NCBI RefSeq assembly: GCF_007989085.1
Contig: NZ_BJVJ01000021.1
Location: 19,272-83,271 of the forward strand
Origin: Pseudonocardia sulfidoxydans NBRC 16205
Lineage (GTDB): Bacteria > Actinomycetota > Actinomycetes > Mycobacteriales > Pseudonocardiaceae
DNA length: 64,000 nt
Reading direction: 5' to 3'
The notes beneath the pieces were generated by a model. The model was not told where the DNA came from, ran no database searches, and saw only the letters and a list, made by a program, of their open reading frames with translations. The position numbers were made by a program, and so were the translations under genes. This document shows positions 61,483 through 64,000 of this stretch, piece by piece (the stretch's first letter is position 1; the number at the start of each line of letters is the position of its first letter).

Positions 61483-63867
61483 GTGTCGGTGACTGACGCG
61501 TCCCCCACCGCTCCCGCCGGGACCCCGTCCGGTGCCGCACCCGGGCGCGGCGACCGGCTGCTCGGGCGGGTCCTCGCCGGGGCCGAGGCCGACATCGGCG
61601 ACCCGCTCTGCCCCCTGCGCCACAGCGTCCGCCTCGACGAACGCCACGGCCGGCCCGTTGCGTGGCCCTCGTGGGTGCCCCCCGAGATCGTCGCCGCGCT
61701 GCAGGCACGCGGAGTCGCGCAACCCTGGTCGCACCAGGTCGACGGCGCCGAACTCGCCCACGCCGGCCGCGACGTCGTCGTCGCCACCGGCACCGCGTCC
61801 GGGAAGTCGCTGGTCTACCAGCTGCCCGTACTCACCCGGTTCGCCACCGACCGGCGCGCCACCGCCCTCTACCTCTCACCGACCAAGGCGCTCGCCGCCG
61901 ACCAGCTCCGCGCCCTCGACGCCCTCGCCATCCCCGACGTCCGCGCCACCTGCGTCGACGGCGACACCCCCGCCGAGGAACGCGACTGGGCCCGCCGCAA
62001 CGCCCGCTGGATCCACAGCAACCCCGACATGCTGCACCGCTCGATCCTGCCCCGGCACGCGAGCTGGGCGACCTTCCTGCGCAGGCTCAGCTACGTCGTC
62101 GTCGACGAGTGCCACACCTACCGCGGCGTCTTCGGCTCCCACGTCGCCCTGCTGCTGCGCCGGCTCCTGCGCGTCGCCGCCCGCTACGGCTCCCGGCCCA
62201 CGATCGTGCTCGCCTCCGCCACCGTCGCCGACCCGGGACCCTTCGCGACAGTGCTCACCGGCCGCGACGTCACCGCCATCACCGACGACGGATCGCCCCG
62301 CTCCGCCCGCACCGTCGCGCTCTGGGAACCGCCCCTGCTGCCCGAGCTCACGGGCGAGAACCTCGCGCCTGTCCGCCGCCCCGCCGGGGCCGAGGCGTCC
62401 CGGATGCTCGCCGACCTCGTCGTCGAAGGCGCCCGCACCCTCGCCTTCGTCCGCTCCCGACGCGGCGCCGAGCTCACCGCCATCGGCGCCCGCCGCCTGC
62501 TCGCCGACGCCGCCCCCGACCTCTGCTCCCGCGTCGAGTCCTACCGCGGCGGCTACCTCCCCGAGGAACGCCGCGAGCTCGAGTCCGCCCTCGCCCGCGG
62601 GCAGCTCCTCGGCGTCGCCAGCACCAACGCCCTCGAACTCGGCATGGACATCGCCGGGCTCGACGCCGTCGTCGTCGCCGGGTTCCCCGGCACCCGCGCC
62701 TCCTTCTGGCAGCAGGCAGGTCGCGCCGGGCGCGCCGCCGAGGAATCACTCGTCGTCCTCGTCGCCCGCGACGACCCCATGGACACCTACCTCGTCCACC
62801 ACCCCGACGCGCTGCTCGGCGCCCCCGTCGAACGCTGCGTCCTCGACCCCACCAACCCCTACGTCCTCGGCCCGCACCTCGCCTGCGCCGCAGCCGAACT
62901 GCCTCTCACGTCGGCCGACCTCGAAGCCGACGGCGCCTTCGCCGGGACCCCGGCGGCGGGCGTGCTCGACGAGCTGGTCGACGACGGCGTCCTGCGCAAA
63001 CGGCCCACCGGCTGGTTCTGGCCGTCGACACAGGACATGCCCGCAGGGTCCGTCGACATCCGCGGCTCCGGGCTCGGGCAGATCGCGCTCGTCGAGTCCG
63101 GCACCGGGCGGATGCTCGGCACCGTCGACGCCGGCTCCGCACCCGCCACCGCGCACCCCGGCGCCGTGTACCTGCACCGCGGCGAGAGCTACGTCGTCGA
63201 GTCCCTCGACCTCGACGCCGGCCTCGCCCTCGTCCACGCCGAGACCCCCGACTGGCGCACCGACGCCCGCTCCACCGCCGACGTCGAGATCGTCGGCGAG
63301 CTGTGCCGCTCCGAGCACGGTCCCGTCACCGTGAGCTTCGGGGAGACGTGCGTGACCACGCAGGTCGTCGGCTACCAGCGCCGCGCCCCCGACGGCAGGA
63401 TCCTCGAGACCGTGCCCCTCGACATGCCCGAGCAGACCCTCGAGACCCGCGCCGTCTGGTACACGATCGACGACGCCGCCCTCGCCGACGCCGGCATCAC
63501 CCCCGCCCGCATCCCCGGCGCGCTGCACGCCGCCGAACACGCCGCGATCGGGCTGCTGCCGCTCTTCGCGATCTGCGACCGCTGGGACATCGGCGGCATG
63601 TCGACGGCCCTGCACCCCCAGACCGGCCTGCCCACGGTGTTCGTCCACGACGGGCATCCCGGCGGCGCGGGCCTCGCCGAACGCGGGCACGGGGTGCTGG
63701 CCGAGTGGCTCGGGGCCACCCGCGCCGCGATCGCCGGGTGCGGCTGCCCGACCGGCTGCCCCTCCTGCGTGCAGTCGCCGAAGTGCGGCAACGGCAACAA
63801 CCCGCTCGACAAGGCCGGCGCCATCGTCGTGCTCGACCTGGTGACCGCGGCGCTCCGGACGAACTGA
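61483..63867 (+). CDS. DEAD/DEAH-box helicase, YprA/MrfA type with DUF1998 zinc domain
   Basis: This 794-residue helicase has motif I VATGTASGKSLVYQ, motif II VVVDECHTYRGVFG, motif III LASAT, and motif VI WQQAGRAGRAAEE. The C-terminal domain ends with the four-Cys cluster CGCPTGCPSC...PKCGNGNN of DUF1998. Bacillus MrfA, of this family, repairs mitomycin adducts, so a DNA-damage role is inferred. The M. tuberculosis homologue also lies near topA and its neighbour, supporting orthology. GTG 61483 has GGGAG upstream and starts VSVTDASPTAPAGT. Confidence 0.95.
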   Translation: MSVTDASPTAPAGTPSGAAPGRGDRLLGRVLAGAEADIGDPLCPLRHSVRLDERHGRPVAWPSWVPPEIVAALQARGVAQPWSHQVDGAELAHAGRDVVVATGTASGKSLVYQLPVLTRFATDRRATALYLSPTKALAADQLRALDALAIPDVRATCVDGDTPAEERDWARRNARWIHSNPDMLHRSILPRHASWATFLRRLSYVVVDECHTYRGVFGSHVALLLRRLLRVAARYGSRPTIVLASATVADPGPFATVLTGRDVTAITDDGSPRSARTVALWEPPLLPELTGENLAPVRRPAGAEASRMLADLVVEGARTLAFVRSRRGAELTAIGARRLLADAAPDLCSRVESYRGGYLPEERRELESALARGQLLGVASTNALELGMDIAGLDAVVVAGFPGTRASFWQQAGRAGRAAEESLVVLVARDDPMDTYLVHHPDALLGAPVERCVLDPTNPYVLGPHLACAAAELPLTSADLEADGAFAGTPAAGVLDELVDDGVLRKRPTGWFWPSTQDMPAGSVDIRGSGLGQIALVESGTGRMLGTVDAGSAPATAHPGAVYLHRGESYVVESLDLDAGLALVHAETPDWRTDARSTADVEIVGELCRSEHGPVTVSFGETCVTTQVVGYQRRAPDGRILETVPLDMPEQTLETRAVWYTIDDAALADAGITPARIPGALHAAEHAAIGLLPLFAICDRWDIGGMSTALHPQTGLPTVFVHDGHPGGAGLAERGHGVLAEWLGATRAAIAGCGCPTGCPSCVQSPKCGNGNNPLDKAGAIVVLDLVTAALRTN

Positions 63868-63908
63868 CCGCCGATCGGACGACGGAGCGCGGCCGCACGG
63901 CCCGCGGA

Positions 63909-64000
63909 GGGCGGCGCGGGCGAAGGGCGGCGCGGGTGAAGGGCGGCGCGGGCGAAGGGCGGCGCGGGTGAAGGGCGGCGCGGGCGAAGGGCGGCGCGGG
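63909..64000. repeat. 16-bp tandem repeat running past the window end
   Basis: GGGCGGCGCGGGCGAA and GGGCGGCGCGGGTGAA alternate strictly (C, T, C, T, C) for five full units plus 12 bases, so the true unit is probably 32 bp. It starts about 40 bp after the helicase stop and continues beyond the window. No coding sense is evident. Confidence 0.88.

Noticed and set aside
58855..63867. One very long plus-strand frame covering hppA and the helicase
   Set aside because: The part before 61483 is antisense to hppA, is Arg/Asp-rich shadow sequence, and lacks any domain; the helicase starts at GTG 61483.

Overview
The window is high-GC DNA, clearly actinobacterial and most probably from Pseudonocardia or a close relative. 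I base this on the very high GC, frequent GTG starts, many starts placed 6-8 bases after a TANNNT box, and gene blocks conserved in this group: ffs-dnaX, amidase-ybaB-recR, leuA, ask-asd, and topA next to a WhiA-like gene and a YprA/MrfA-type helicase. The species name is an inference. The window is nearly all coding, and I see no phage, insertion sequence, transposase, CRISPR array or biosynthetic cluster.

Layout. 1-5000: a TetR regulator cut by the window edge, divergent from a DrrAB-type drug-efflux ABC pair; a nucleoside phosphorylase and a VOC protein separated by a parS-like site; a cell-wall LCP protein. 5000-8000: a divergent Ku/ATP-dependent ligase pair (end joining), an MT0933-type antitoxin and a glycolipid-binding protein with an upstream mini-ORF. 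8000-14400: prephenate dehydrogenase, amidase and M20 hydrolase on the minus strand; tadA with its partner, a Nudix hydrolase, tRNA-Ser(CGA) and a threonine-dehydratase-like enzyme on the plus strand. 14400-20000: a Gdx-type guanidinium exporter under a guanidine-III riboswitch, a rhodanese-like protein, a Bcr/CflA transporter, a methyltransferase, a hydrolase and tRNA-Ser(GGA).

20000-30300: SRP RNA, dnaX, a CtpE-like P-type ATPase, a frameshifted DUF559 gene, an SBF-like transporter divergent from a LysR regulator, then a peptidoglycan amidase, ybaB and recR. 30300-40000: an XRE-DUF397 pair, leuA with a Leu-Leu-Leu leader peptide, and the ask-asd operon flanked by two related PIG-V-like membrane proteins. 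40000-52200: carbonic anhydrase, a stand-alone Fur C-terminal domain, ArsC, an ACT-GNAT acetyltransferase, an S9 peptidase, a frameshifted DUF1707 gene, TetR/GNAT, an ECF42-like sigma factor with its DGPF partner, a RibD-like reductase, an MFS protein, a methyltransferase, and a MerR-HEAT/HEAT operon with a clear operator. 52200-64000: tRNA-Pro(CGG), a phosphoesterase, YqeY, topA, a WhiA-like protein, two related lipoproteins, a proton-pumping pyrophosphatase and the helicase.

The least ordinary content is non-coding. A 40-bp perfect palindrome occurs three times, always between convergent genes, with paired compensatory base changes between copies. A second family of ~45-50-bp inverted repeats occurs nine times in gene-end gaps, five of them in one array. 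There are also a guanidine-III aptamer, a leader peptide whose Leu codons are complementary to the leuA ribosome-binding site, and several operator palindromes. Two genes (DUF559, DUF1707) are each broken by what looks like one missing base.
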